From Variovorax sp. KK3 (lineage in GTDB: Bacteria > Pseudomonadota > Gammaproteobacteria > Burkholderiales > Burkholderiaceae_C): a stretch of DNA of 38,454 nt. Shown here piece after piece: positions 14,212-22,705 of the stretch. A model generated the notes under the pieces. That model was given only the letters and a program-made list of their open reading frames with translations. It was not told the DNA's origin and searched no databases. The first letter of the stretch is position 1. Each line of letters starts with the position of its first letter. Location of the stretch: the NCBI RefSeq assembly GCF_001984055.1, contig NZ_LYVO01000073.1:1-38454 (forward strand). The letters are read 5' to 3'. A program made the translations under genes and the position numbers.

Positions 14212-15357
14212 TCAACGAATGCGCCTGGCGCGCTCAAGCGCACGGGCGCTCTGCGCGGCGATCTGATCCTGCGTCGCCTTGCTGGCTGGTGCAGCACGAA
14301 GGTATTGTTGACCGTCATGCCGCCACCGAAGTTGCCGCGATTCAGGTTCGCGGCCGCCTGCTTCGCGTTGAGCACGTACTCGTTTTTGTGAACGATGCCG
14401 GCGACGTCGTTCGTGTTGCCCGGGCCCGTGAAGGCCCCAAGCAGCCCAGCCCTTCATAGAGATCAGCGCGCCGAGAGCGTCGCCGCCGGCCGCGCCGACA
14501 GCGTTGGCGCCGGCCATGGCGAAACCACCGCCGCTGAAACAGGCTCGAAAACAAGCCTCCGAGGCCGCCACCGCTGCCGCCTTTATTGCCGCCCTAGAGA
14601 GGAGAGCGGATCGGCGAACCGCACGTAAAGAGGGTTGGATGCGTTCGCACCCAGCTTCGACCCATCGATCCCGCCGAGGTTGACGCCGAGGAGGTCACCG
14701 CCTAGCTTGGCCAGCGGCCCCGTGATGTTCTCCTTGACGAAGTTGCGGGCGACGTCGCCTTGCAGGTCTTCGAGCAGCTTCTTCGCGTCGAACTTCTTGC
14801 CGGTGAAAAGGTTGACGAGCTGGTCCTCCAGGCCCTTGAGCGCGTTCCCCACCGTCTCCTTGGTGTGTTTGGCGATGTTGCCGGCCTCGTCGGCGTAGTT
14901 GCGCAACGCCTCGCTCGCGCCGACGATCCAGCTCTTCTGAGCCTCGTCGATGGTGGAGTACATGCTCTTGAACGAGTCGATCGTCTTGCCTTGGTACTCG
15001 GCATTGAGCTTCAGCAGGGTGTCGTATGTGCGGCGGCTTCGGCCGTCAGCTTTCCACCAGCATTGAGCTCAGCCTGCGCCCGCTGGTTCTGCAACTCCTG
15101 CCGACGCTGGGCAAACTGTTCCTCGATCTGCTGAAGGCTCGACATGTAGTCGCGGAACTTGTTCCCTTGACCCAGGCCGGCGATCTGGCGCTGATATCCA
15201 CGCTCCGTGGTCGCAAAGAGATACTCAGCCGCTTGTCGTGCCGAGAGAATCGATGCGGCAATGGCCCGGTAGGCAGCTTCGGACTCGACTTCAGCACCTT
15301 CACGGCCGTCACGCCGTCTCCCTGCACCTTGGCCAGCTTGGCAGTGGTGACCCCCAA
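14212..15357 (-). pseudogene. Decayed phage tail tape-measure protein gene (3' part), several frameshifts
   Basis: No single frame is intact, but consecutive minus-strand segments in different frames read as the end of a lambda-type tail tape-measure protein. About 15357–15290 gives GVTTAKLAKVQGDGVTAVKV. About 15290–15020 gives AYRAIAASILSARQAAEYL and LQQIEEQFAQRRQELQNQRA. About 15000–14583 gives SWIVGASEALRNYADEAGNI and GKKFDAKKLLEDLQGDVARN. A further shift leads to KNEYVLNAKQAAANLNRGNF near 14380–14320, and the last frame ends HQPASKATQDQIAAQSARAL before the stop at 14212. At least four frame changes are needed. The upstream part of the gene and all other tail genes are missing. It lies just beyond the 3' end of tRNA-Arg, a usual prophage integration point, so it is probably the rump of a deleted prophage. 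Confidence 0.8.
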
Positions 15358-15500
15358 CCGTACTTTGTTCCCCTGCCTGTTCCCCTAAATGCGGTGCGCC
15401 CGATGGGTCGATCATGACTGAACATGATCGAAACTTTCACATTCTGTCGAGGAGAAGTCAGCGACGGTGACGAAACATGATCCGTCGTGATTGGCTAAGG

Positions 15501-15577
15501 TGGCCTGCCCGGAGGGAATCGAACCCCCGACAACCTGCTTAGAAGGCAGGTGCTCTATCCAACTGAGCTACGGGCAG
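15501..15577 (-). tRNA. tRNA-Arg (anticodon TCT)
   Basis: A complete 77-nt cloverleaf on the minus strand. The acceptor is CTGCCCG/CGGGCAG, the D arm is GCTC…GAGC, and the anticodon stem CTGCC/… encloses TTCTAAG (anticodon TCT). The T arm is GGGGG-TTCGATT-CCCTC. The discriminator is G and CCA is encoded. Its 3' end faces the accessory region at 10.8–15.5 kb. Confidence 0.95.
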
Positions 15578-15703
15578 TGAGGAAGGTGCGCGATTTTACG
15601 GTGTGGCGGGACGGCGTCGGCGGTGGACGACAAGGGCAGGGGACTTCGCCCGAGGTACTTCGGCACGGTTCGGCGCCAAGGTTGTCTTCATTTGGAGAAC
15701 CGC

Positions 15704-15907
15704 ATGAACGCAGACACCCGACCGCAGCGCAACAACGAGGAACCCGAGATCGCCTTCGAAGAGTCGATTCCCCTGGACGGCCGGGATCCGGTGGGCGAGC
15801 AGATGATCGAGGACCTGGGCAGGAAGCAAGGCAAGTACGAGAAAGCCGACAAGGTGCCGCCGCAACCACCGGCCGAGCCGATGCCGGAGCAATTGCCCGT
15901 GAGTTGA
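15704..15907 (+). CDS. Small acidic hypothetical protein
   Basis: 67 residues from the ATG at 15704, with TGGAGAACC upstream. It is hydrophilic, Glu/Pro-rich and probably disordered (EEPEIAFEESIPLDGRDP, PPQPPAEPMPEQLP). The middle motif DPVGEQMIEDLGRKQGKY looks conserved in character rather than random. No signal peptide or membrane segment. I do not recognise a family. It is transcribed away from tRNA-Arg, and a second small gene on the same strand follows 76 bases later. Confidence 0.6.
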   Translation: MNADTRPQRNNEEPEIAFEESIPLDGRDPVGEQMIEDLGRKQGKYEKADKVPPQPPAEPMPEQLPVS

Positions 15908-15983
15908 TGGGCTGCGACGGTGTGCTTGATGAGATCAACGGCCGGGCGCATCATTCGCAGCCCCATTGCCACGGAGTTGCTGG

Positions 15984-16205
15984 ATGAGCACCAAGGCTGC
16001 ACGGCGCGAATACCTGCAAGCGGTCGCAGAGTTTCAACGGGCATGCCGCGATTTTTCTCGCGGGATGTCCGAGGTGCTGCCGCCGCCGCAAGCGCAGGAG
16101 CCCGGTGACGCAAGCTTCATCGCTCGCACGCTGGGGCCGAGCAGGCCGGCGAAGCGTGCGCCGCAAAGATCGCGTGAGGCTTTGAACATCGAGAAGAAGG
16201 CCTGA
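15984..16205 (+). CDS. Small basic hypothetical protein
   Basis: 73 residues from the ATG at 15984, with GGAG eight bases upstream. The N-terminal half (KAARREYLQAVAEFQRACRDF) is likely an amphipathic helix. The C-terminal half is Pro/Arg-rich and probably disordered, ending in ALNIEKKA. No family recognised. It is followed by a strong bidirectional terminator at 16236–16276, which supports a real transcription unit ending here. Confidence 0.5.
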   Translation: MSTKAARREYLQAVAEFQRACRDFSRGMSEVLPPPQAQEPGDASFIARTLGPSRPAKRAPQRSREALNIEKKA

Positions 16206-16235
16206 TGCCACCGATCCCGGCCGCACCCTCGAAAC

Positions 16236-16276
16236 AAAAAATGCCGGTACGGACGCATTCCATACCGGCATTTTTC
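16236..16276. terminator. Bidirectional Rho-independent terminator
   Basis: A perfect 9-bp stem, ATGCCGGTA and TACCGGCAT, encloses a 13-base loop. It is flanked by A6 on the left and T5 on the right. It ends transcription of the small gene to its left and can also stop minus-strand transcription after tRNA-Pro. Confidence 0.9.
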
Positions 16277-16285
16277 TTAACCAAG

Positions 16286-16362
16286 TGGTCGGGGCGAAAG
16301 GATTCGAACCTTCGACCCTCTGCTCCCAAAGCAGATGCGCTACCAGGCTGCGCTACACCCCG
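16286..16362 (-). tRNA. tRNA-Pro (anticodon TGG)
   Basis: A complete 77-nt minus-strand cloverleaf. The acceptor is CGGGGTG paired near CGCCCCG. The anticodon stem CTGCT/AGCAG encloses TTTGGGA (anticodon TGG). The T loop is GTTCGAATC, discriminator A, encoded CCA. The bidirectional terminator lies directly downstream. Confidence 0.95.
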
Positions 16363-16404
16363 ACGAGCCCGCGATTCTAGCCTGCGCGGGCCTCGGTTCC
16401 CGGC

Positions 16405-17109
16405 TCAGCGCCGGTCGTATTGCGTTTTACCGAACAGAATTTCTCTGGCTTTGTCGTCCGTGATGGGTGCGCGCAGGTCGGCCAGCACCTTGACGCCGCG
16501 CTGCACCGCAGGCCGGGCGGCGATGCCTTCGAACCATTTCTTCAGGTGCGGGAAGTCGCCGAGCACGATGCCCTGGCCTTCCCAGTTGCGCAGCCAGGGG
16601 AAGATCGCAATGTCGGCGATCGAATAGCTGTCGCCAGCGATGAAGGCATGGTTGGCCAACTGCCGGTCGATCACGCCGTAGAGGCGCTTGGCTTCGTTGG
16701 TGTAGCGGTCGATGGCATAGGGCAGCCTTTCGGGCGCGTAGAGCCGGAAGTGGTGGGCCTGGCCCAGCATCGGGCCGACGCCGCCCATCTGGAACATCAG
16801 CCACTGCAAGGCTTCGTAGCGGGCGCGGTCGCCTTCGGGCAGCAGCTGGCCGGTCTTGCCCGCCAGGTAGACCAGGATGGCGCCGGATTCGAACAGAGAG
16901 ATCGGCTTGCCGTCCGGCCCCTCGGGGTCGGTGATGGCCGGAATCTTGTTGTTGGGGCTGATCTTCAGGAAGGCCGGCTCGAACTGGTCGCCCTTGCCGA
17001 TGTTGACGGGGTGCGCACGGTAGGGAAGGCCGCACTCCTCCAACATGATGTGAACCTTGTGGCCGTTGGGTGTGGGCCAGGAATAGACGTCGATGGGTGC
17101 TTGGGGCAT
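16405..17109 (-). CDS. Glutathione S-transferase-like protein (YfcG/YghU-type)
   Basis: 234 residues from the ATG at 17109; the frame is open further upstream but the family N-terminus fits here (PIDVYSWPTPNGHKVHIMLEE). The N-terminal thioredoxin-fold domain shows YSWPTPNGHKV in place of a cysteine active site, NNKIPAITDPEGPDGKP with the conserved cis-Pro, and the glutathione-gamma-Glu-binding LFESGAILVYLA. The C-terminal helical domain (about residues 90–205) contains GDSYSIADIAIFPW, the GST N-capping motif. These are the hallmarks of the nu-class GST/disulfide-bond oxidoreductases YfcG and YghU. They reduce disulfides or organic peroxides with glutathione in the cytoplasm. The gene is solitary. 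Confidence 0.88.
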   Translation of the reverse strand: MPQAPIDVYSWPTPNGHKVHIMLEECGLPYRAHPVNIGKGDQFEPAFLKISPNNKIPAITDPEGPDGKPISLFESGAILVYLAGKTGQLLPEGDRARYEALQWLMFQMGGVGPMLGQAHHFRLYAPERLPYAIDRYTNEAKRLYGVIDRQLANHAFIAGDSYSIADIAIFPWLRNWEGQGIVLGDFPHLKKWFEGIAARPAVQRGVKVLADLRAPITDDKAREILFGKTQYDRR

Positions 17110-17203
17110 GCGCAGATTCCACGGGTGAAAGACGGCCGGCCAGCATAGCGGCCGGCGCGCTTTCATGCAGGGCGCGGCCGGATGCCGGCGCCCTCGTCGG
17201 GGT

Positions 17204-18889
17204 TCAGCCCACGACCGCTGCAGGCGCCAGGTGCTTGTGGATGAGCGCCACCACCGCCGCGCCTTCGCCGATGGCGCCGCCCACGCGCTTGACCGAGCCC
17301 GAGCGCACGTCGCCCACGGCGAAGACCCCGGGCACGCTGGTTTCGAGCGGCGCCGCAGGGCGAGACGGAAAGCCGCGGCTCGCCGGTGCGCCGGTCAGCA
17401 CGAAGCCGTTCTTGTCGACCGCCACGCCGCAGCCCTGGAGCCAATCGGTTTCGGGCACCGCGCCGATGAAGAGAAAGATGTTCTGCGCGTCGCAGTTGTG
17501 TTCGACGCCGCTGCGGCGATCGCGCCAGCTGGCGCCCTTCAGTCCCGTGTCGGGGTCGCCGATCAGTTTGACGAGCTCCGTGTGGGGGTGCAGCTCGATG
17601 TTGCCGGTGGCCTCGATGCGGTCGATCAAGTAGCGCGACATGGTGGCTTCGAGCGAAGGCCCGCGCACCAGCAGATTGAGCTTGGACACGTGCTGCGACA
17701 GGAACACCGCGGCCTGGCCGGCCGAGTTGCCGCCGCCGACCAGCGCGACTTCCTGCTGCTCGCACACCTTGGCTTCGAGCGCCGAGGCCCAGTACCAGAT
17801 GCCGCGGCCTTCGAACTCGGGCAGGCGCGGCACGTCGGGGCGGCGGTAGCGCGCGCCGCTGGCCACCACCACCGTGCGGGCCCGCAGGTGACGGCCGTCG
17901 GTGAGCTGGACGCGCAACTCGCCCTTGTCTTCGGCCCGGGTGCAGTCGAGCGACTCGACCTCGGCCGGGATCATCATTTCGACGCCGAACTTCTGCGCCT
18001 GCACGAAGGCGCGGCCGGCCAGCGCGCCACCCGAGATGCCGGTCGGGAAGCCCAGGTAGTTCTCGATGCGTGCGCTGGCGCCGGCCTGGCCGCCGAAAGA
18101 GCGGCAGTCGAGCACGATGACGCGCAGGCCTTCCGACGCCGCGTACACCGCGGTCGCCAGGCCGGCCGGGCCGGCGCCGACCACGAGCACGTCGAACAGT
18201 TCGTCGTGCTCGGCCGAGTCGACCATGCCGAGGCAGCGCGCCAGCGCGCTTTCGGTCGGGTCGACCAGCACCGCACCGTTCGGGCAGGTCACCAGCAGTT
18301 CGGCGCCTTCGTACTGCTCGAGCAGCGCGCGGGCATCGGCGTCTTGCGTGGCATCGACCACCTGGTAGGGATGGCCGTTGCGACGCAGGAAGTTCTGCAG
18401 CCTCAACAGCCCGGCGCACTGCGGCGGCCCGATGAGCACCGGGCCGCTTTCGCCCGATTCGATGAGCGCGACCCGGCGCAGGATCATCGCGCGCATCAGG
18501 CGCTCGCCCAGGTCGGCCTCGGCAATGATCAGCGCGCGCAGGCGCTCGGGCGGCACGAGCACGGCCTCGACATCGTCCTGCGCATGGCCGTCGACCAGCG
18601 CGGGCCGGCCCGACAGCTGGGCGATCTCGGCCAGGAACTGGCCGTGGCCCTGGGTGCGGATCGGCACGGTGCGGCCCAGGCCATCGCGCTGGGTGATGGC
18701 GACGTGGCCCTCGAGCACGAGAAACATGCCCGGCCCGGGTTCGCCGGCCTGGAACAGGCAATCGCCCCGCGCATAGCGGCGCACTTCGCCGAACTGCTTC
18801 ACGCGGGCGATATCGCACGGGCTCAGCTCGGGGAACATCTGGTGGTTGCGGGTTTCCACTTCCACGGCGGCGGGGGTTTCGGCGGTCAT
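17204..18889 (-). CDS. cNMP-binding domain / thioredoxin-reductase-like flavoprotein fusion
   Basis: 561 residues in three parts. Residues about 19–135 form a cyclic-nucleotide-binding-like domain (CLFQAGEPGPGMFLVLEGHVAI). Residues about 148–215 look like a thioredoxin/glutaredoxin-fold segment (FLRRNGHPYQVVDATQDADA). Residues about 232–555 form a low-molecular-weight thioredoxin-reductase-type FAD/NAD(P) module. That module has FAD motif VVGAGPAGLATA, SFGGQAGASARIENYLGFPTG, NADPH motif GGGNSAGQAA (385–394) and FAVGDVRSGSVKRV. The usual CxxC redox pair is absent: the site reads WYWASALEAKVC (365–376). Canonical thioredoxin reduction by that pair is therefore unlikely, although Cys376 is retained. 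The family occurs in actinobacteria and proteobacteria and is often annotated simply as thioredoxin reductase. It is divergent from olsB. Confidence 0.85.
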   Translation of the reverse strand: MTAETPAAVEVETRNHQMFPELSPCDIARVKQFGEVRRYARGDCLFQAGEPGPGMFLVLEGHVAITQRDGLGRTVPIRTQGHGQFLAEIAQLSGRPALVDGHAQDDVEAVLVPPERLRALIIAEADLGERLMRAMILRRVALIESGESGPVLIGPPQCAGLLRLQNFLRRNGHPYQVVDATQDADARALLEQYEGAELLVTCPNGAVLVDPTESALARCLGMVDSAEHDELFDVLVVGAGPAGLATAVYAASEGLRVIVLDCRSFGGQAGASARIENYLGFPTGISGGALAGRAFVQAQKFGVEMMIPAEVESLDCTRAEDKGELRVQLTDGRHLRARTVVVASGARYRRPDVPRLPEFEGRGIWYWASALEAKVCEQQEVALVGGGNSAGQAAVFLSQHVSKLNLLVRGPSLEATMSRYLIDRIEATGNIELHPHTELVKLIGDPDTGLKGASWRDRRSGVEHNCDAQNIFLFIGAVPETDWLQGCGVAVDKNGFVLTGAPASRGFPSRPAAPLETSVPGVFAVGDVRSGSVKRVGGAIGEGAAVVALIHKHLAPAAVVG

Positions 18890-18950
18890 ATCAGGCTTTC
18901 AAGGGCGCAACGTCCGGCATTAGACGCCGAAAGTATTCGCCGCACGCAGC

Positions 18951-18968
18951 GGGTCACGCAACTGCCAT
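18951..18968 (+). promoter_or_regulatory. Pho-box-like site upstream of olsB
   Basis: GGGTCACGCAACTGCCAT resembles the PhoB consensus CTGTCATAAAACTGTCAT, with the two half-sites in 11-bp register. It ends 65 bases before the olsB ATG. Phosphate control of ornithine-lipid genes is known from other bacteria; PhoB binding here is inference. Confidence 0.5.
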
Positions 18969-19032
18969 CGAATCGACATGCGAGTTTCACCGCAGGCTCC
19001 CAGACTCCGTCGGCAGAAAGGGACATAGCCGC

Positions 19033-19929
19033 ATGAAAGAACTTCCCACGCCGACGTTTCCGTTCTCGCAACTGGGGTTGCGCCATGCCCTGTGGCCGGT
19101 GCCGGCCGCTGCGCGCAGGGTCGATGCCATCGCCGTGCCTGCCGTACAGGGCGTGCCGGGCGTAGCCCCCGTCATCGCGCCCCCGGCGGCGGACGCCGGC
19201 CGCGGCGGCATCCATGTGAGCTGGGCGCGCCATCAGGACGAAGTGCGCGCAGCACAGCGCCTGCGCTACCAGGTCTTCGCCGGTGAAATGGGCGCGCGCC
19301 TCAACACGCCGCTGCAAGGGCACGACGTCGACCTGTTCGACGACTTCTGCGAGCACCTGCTGGTGCGCGACGAGGCCACGCGCGAGGTGATCGGCACCTA
19401 CCGCGTGCTGACCCCGGCACAGGCCCGCCGGGTGGGCAGCACCTACAGCGACACCGAGTTCGACCTGACCCGGCTGCGCGACCTGCGCGAGCGCATGGTC
19501 GAACTGGGACGCAGCTGCGTGCATGCCGAACACCGGCAGGGCGGCGTGATCCTCGCGCTGTGGGGCGCGCTCGCCGCCTTCATGAACCGCAATCGCCTCG
19601 ACACCATGATCGGCTGCGCCAGCATCCCGATGTGGCACAACGGCGTGACCAGCGGCGACGCGGCCGCCAGCATCTGGCGGCAACTGTCGGCCACGCACAT
19701 GGCGCCGATCCAGTACCAGGTGCAGCCGCGGCTGCCCTTGCCGGTGCATCGCCTGAACGACCAGCTCGACATCGAGCCACCCGCGTTGATCAAGGGTTAC
19801 CTGCGGCTGGGCGCCAAGGTGCTGGGCCCGCCGGCCTGGGACCCGGACTTCAACACCGCCGACCTCCCGATGCTGATGCGCATCGACGACCTTCCGGCGC
19901 GTTATCGCAAGCATTTTCTGGGCAGCTGA
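19033..19929 (+). CDS. olsB: L-ornithine N-alpha-acyltransferase
   Basis: 298 residues in the OlsB / 'putative hemolysin' GNAT-type acyltransferase family. After a variable 60-residue N-terminus the conserved core begins at WARHQDEVRAAQRLRYQVFAGEMGA. It continues with VGTYRVL-type strand VIGTYRVLTP, FDLTRL, and ELGRSCVHAEHRQGGVILALWGALAAFM. TMIGCASIPM and a final PALIKGYLRLGAKVLGPPAWDPDFNTADLPMLM are also family landmarks. The enzyme transfers a 3-hydroxyacyl group from acyl carrier protein to ornithine, the first step to phosphorus-free ornithine lipids. These can replace phospholipids during phosphate starvation. OlsA is not in the window. Its position next to ppk, sixA, ppx and pst-pho genes and the Pho-box-like site upstream fit phosphate-limitation control. 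Confidence 0.87.
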   Translation: MKELPTPTFPFSQLGLRHALWPVPAAARRVDAIAVPAVQGVPGVAPVIAPPAADAGRGGIHVSWARHQDEVRAAQRLRYQVFAGEMGARLNTPLQGHDVDLFDDFCEHLLVRDEATREVIGTYRVLTPAQARRVGSTYSDTEFDLTRLRDLRERMVELGRSCVHAEHRQGGVILALWGALAAFMNRNRLDTMIGCASIPMWHNGVTSGDAAASIWRQLSATHMAPIQYQVQPRLPLPVHRLNDQLDIEPPALIKGYLRLGAKVLGPPAWDPDFNTADLPMLMRIDDLPARYRKHFLGS

Positions 19930-19963
19930 GGGCGATCGACACCGATTGACAGCCCGAAAGTCC

Positions 19964-19991
19964 CGTCACACAGTTGTCACGGAAGTGTCAC
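19964..19991 (+). promoter_or_regulatory. Pho box: three GTCAC repeats at 11-bp spacing before ppk
   Basis: GTCAC occurs at 19965, 19976 and 19987, exactly 11 bp apart, the register of tandem PhoB half-sites. The last repeat ends one base before the annotated ppk ATG, so transcription probably starts inside the annotated N-terminus. Confidence 0.7.
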
Positions 19992-19992
19992 G

Positions 19993-22197
19993 ATGCCGTT
20001 CGACACTGTCGCGTTCTCGCTTGTATCCATTCCTGTGCCGGTTGCTCCAGACAATTTCTCCTCTTCGCCCATCGCCGACAGCCCGCCCGCGGCCTCGGCG
20101 CCGTCGCTGACCCTCCTCGACCGCGACCACAGCATCCTGGCCTTCAACGAACGGGTGCTCGACTGGGCCACGCGGCCCGAAGTGCCGCTGATCGAACGGC
20201 TTCGCTACCTGTGCATCGTCTCGTCCAACCTCGACGAGTTCTTCGAAGTGCGTGCCGCGCCGCACCTGGCGGCCTTCACGGCGGGCGACCGCAAGGGCAC
20301 CTACACGGCCGATTCCTTCAACCGTCTTTCCGAGGCGGCCCACACGCTGGTGGCGCGGCAGTACGCGCTGTACAACGACGAGCTGATGCCCACCTTCGGC
20401 AAGGAAGGCATCCGCGTCATCTCGCACGGCGAGCGCAACGCGGCCCAGCGCAAGTGGGTGGGCGACTATTACGAACGCGAGGTGCGGCCGCTGCTCATCC
20501 CGGTCGGGCTGGACCCGGCTCATCCGTTTCCGCAGGTTGCCAACAAGTCGCTCAACTTCATCGTGCGGCTGTCGGGCAAGGACGCCTTCGGCCGCGAGAA
20601 CCCGATCGCCATCGTCAAGGTGCCACGGGTGCTGCCGCGCATGATCGCGATGCCGGCCAAGGTATCGGGCGGCAAGAAGCTCTTCGTGGCCCTGTCGAGC
20701 ATCGTCCGGGCGCACCTGCAGGGCATGTTCCCGGGCCGCGAGGTGGGCGATTTCTCCCAGTTCCGCGTCACGCGCCATTCCGACCTGGCGGTCGACGAGG
20801 AAGACGTCAAGAACCTGCGTACGGCCCTGCGCCAGGGCCTGCAGCACCGGCATTTCGGGCAGGCGGTGCGGCTGGAGGTGTCGGCCAGCTGCGCCGAATC
20901 GCTGGCCAGCTTTCTGCTCGCGCAATTCGGGCTGCCGCCGCAGGCGCTCTACCGCGTGCATGGGCCGGTGAACCTGGCCCGGCTGACGCAGCTCATCGAC
21001 CTGCTGGACGAGCCGCAGCTGCGCTTCGCGCCCTATCAGGCTTCGTACCCTGTGTCGCTGGTGCCGGGGCAGTCCTTCTTCGAACGGCTGCAGGCCGGCG
21101 ATGCGCTTATCCATCAGCCCTTCGAAAGCTTCGAGGGTGTGCTCGCCTTCTTGCGCGAAGCGGTGCAAGACCCGCAGGTGCTGGCGATCAAGCAGACCAT
21201 CTACCGCACCGGCGCCGATTCCGAGCTCATGGACCTGCTGCGCGAAGCGGTGCGCCGCGGCAAGGAAGTCACGGTAGTGGTGGAGCTCAAGGCCCGTTTC
21301 GACGAGGAAGCGAACATCAACTGGGCGGAGATGCTGGAGTCGATCGGCGCCCAGGTGGTGTACGGCGTGGTCGGCTTGAAAACCCACGCCAAGATGCTGC
21401 TGGTGACGCGGCGCGAAGGCAAGAACCTGCGGCGCTACGGGCATCTGTCGACCGGCAACTACAACTTCCGCACGGCCAAGCTCTATACGGACATCAGCCA
21501 CCTGACGGCCGACCCGGCCCTCACGGCCGACATGGAGGCCGTGTTCGTGCACATGGCCAGCCAGAGCCGGCTGCCCAAGCTCAACCGGATGTGGGTGGCG
21601 CCCTTCGACCTGCATCGCAACACGATCGCGCGCATCGAGGCGCTGGGCGCCGCCGCGGCGCGTGGCGTATCGACGCGCATCGTCGCCAAGATGAACGCGC
21701 TGACCGACGAGGCGATGATCGCCGCGGTGGTGGCGGCCGGCCGCAAGGGCGTGAAGATCGACCTGATCGTGCGCGGCGGTTGCACGCTGCCGGCCCAGGT
21801 GCCGGGCCTCACCGACAACATCCGCGTGCGCTCGGTGATCGGCCGCTTTCTCGAACATTCGCGCGTGTTCTACTTCCGCGAAGGCGACGACGAGGCGCTG
21901 TACCTGTCGAGCGCCGACTGGATGAATCGCAACATGCTGCGCCGCATCGAGCTGGCCTGGCCGGTGACCGACCCGGTGCTGCGCCAGCGCCTCATCGACG
22001 AATGCCTGGTGGCCTATCTGCACGACGGCCGAGATGCCTGGGACCTGGGCGCCGACGGCATCTACCGCCGCGTGGACCACGACACGCATCTGGGCGAGGA
22101 GGGTGCGCCCCGCGCCGTGCAGGCCCACGGCGCGCAGACGGCGCTGATGGTGCGCTATTCCTCGCGCGGGCGGGCGCGCGCCGCGAGCCGCAGCTGA
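19993..22197 (+). CDS. ppk: Polyphosphate kinase
   Basis: 734 residues as annotated from the ATG at 19993. Family features run in order. The N-terminal domain is LLDRDHSILAFNERVLDWA and LCIVSSNLDEFFEVRAA. The head domain follows. The two phospholipase-D-like catalytic domains contain LKTHAKMLLV (His465, the expected phosphohistidine) and GHLSTGNYNFRTAKLYTD (His484), with the same 19-residue separation as the E. coli catalytic histidines. The C-terminus has DLIVRGGCTLPAQVPGLTDNIRVRSVIGRFLEHSR. The enzyme polymerises the gamma phosphate of ATP into polyphosphate reversibly. About 40 N-terminal residues before LTLLDRD are extra and variable, and the Pho box abuts the ATG. A downstream start such as the GTG at 20035 is therefore possible, though it also lacks a clear ribosome site. 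It lies just upstream of sixA. Confidence 0.95.
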   Translation: MPFDTVAFSLVSIPVPVAPDNFSSSPIADSPPAASAPSLTLLDRDHSILAFNERVLDWATRPEVPLIERLRYLCIVSSNLDEFFEVRAAPHLAAFTAGDRKGTYTADSFNRLSEAAHTLVARQYALYNDELMPTFGKEGIRVISHGERNAAQRKWVGDYYEREVRPLLIPVGLDPAHPFPQVANKSLNFIVRLSGKDAFGRENPIAIVKVPRVLPRMIAMPAKVSGGKKLFVALSSIVRAHLQGMFPGREVGDFSQFRVTRHSDLAVDEEDVKNLRTALRQGLQHRHFGQAVRLEVSASCAESLASFLLAQFGLPPQALYRVHGPVNLARLTQLIDLLDEPQLRFAPYQASYPVSLVPGQSFFERLQAGDALIHQPFESFEGVLAFLREAVQDPQVLAIKQTIYRTGADSELMDLLREAVRRGKEVTVVVELKARFDEEANINWAEMLESIGAQVVYGVVGLKTHAKMLLVTRREGKNLRRYGHLSTGNYNFRTAKLYTDISHLTADPALTADMEAVFVHMASQSRLPKLNRMWVAPFDLHRNTIARIEALGAAAARGVSTRIVAKMNALTDEAMIAAVVAAGRKGVKIDLIVRGGCTLPAQVPGLTDNIRVRSVIGRFLEHSRVFYFREGDDEALYLSSADWMNRNMLRRIELAWPVTDPVLRQRLIDECLVAYLHDGRDAWDLGADGIYRRVDHDTHLGEEGAPRAVQAHGAQTALMVRYSSRGRARAASRS

Positions 22198-22204
22198 GGT
22201 GCTC

Positions 22205-22666
22205 ATGGACCTGATCTTCTGGCGCCACGCCGAAGCCGACGACTGGACCGAGGGCTGCGATGACCTGCAGCGCTCGCTGACCTCTCGCGGCGAAAAGCAG
22301 GCCAAGCGCATGGCGGCCTGGCTCGACCGCCAGCTTCCCGAAGGCACGCGCGTGGTCTGCAGCCCGGCGCGCCGCTGCGAGCAGACCGTGCTGGCATTGG
22401 GCCGCAAGTACAAGCTGCGCAGCGAACTCGCGCCCGACACCACGGCCGATGCGCTGCTGGGCGCTGCGGGTTGGCCCAACGGCCGGTCGGTGGTGCTGCT
22501 GGTCGGGCATCAGCCCTCGCTGGGGCAGGCCATTTCGCTGCTGCTCGGGCTCAAGCAGGACAGCTGTCCGGTGCGAAAAGGCGCCGTCTGGTGGATTCGC
22601 ACGCGCGAACGCGACGGCGACACGCAGACGGTGGTGGTGACAGTGCAGTCACCGGAACTGCTGTAG
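22205..22666 (+). CDS. sixA: SixA-type histidine phosphatase
   Basis: 153 residues from the ATG at 22205, with GAGG (overlapping the ppk stop region) upstream. Histidine-phosphatase superfamily features are the N-terminal LIFWRHAEA (phospho-accepting His8), the VVCSPARRCEQTV segment with the second active-site arginine, and LLVGHQPSLG (His102). Its small size and lack of an insert place it with SixA, which removes phosphate from phosphohistidine in phosphotransfer (HPt) or PTS proteins. The target here is unknown. It is seven bases after ppk and almost certainly co-transcribed. A role alongside polyphosphate or phosphate-signalling enzymes is suggested by this and similar neighbourhoods, but is inference. 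Confidence 0.88.
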   Translation: MDLIFWRHAEADDWTEGCDDLQRSLTSRGEKQAKRMAAWLDRQLPEGTRVVCSPARRCEQTVLALGRKYKLRSELAPDTTADALLGAAGWPNGRSVVLLVGHQPSLGQAISLLLGLKQDSCPVRKGAVWWIRTRERDGDTQTVVVTVQSPELL

Positions 22667-22705
22667 GCCGCCCCAGCTTCCTGGACTCGTCGGCTCGAAG
22701 GCCCG

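Noticed and set aside
14583..14963. Intact-looking 126-codon minus-strand gene
   Set aside because: It is one in-frame fragment of the frameshifted tape-measure gene, continued in other frames on both sides.
17165..19036. 623-codon plus-strand frame antisense to the cNMP/thioredoxin-reductase-like gene
   Set aside because: The opposite strand has clear FAD, NADPH and cNMP motifs; this frame has none.
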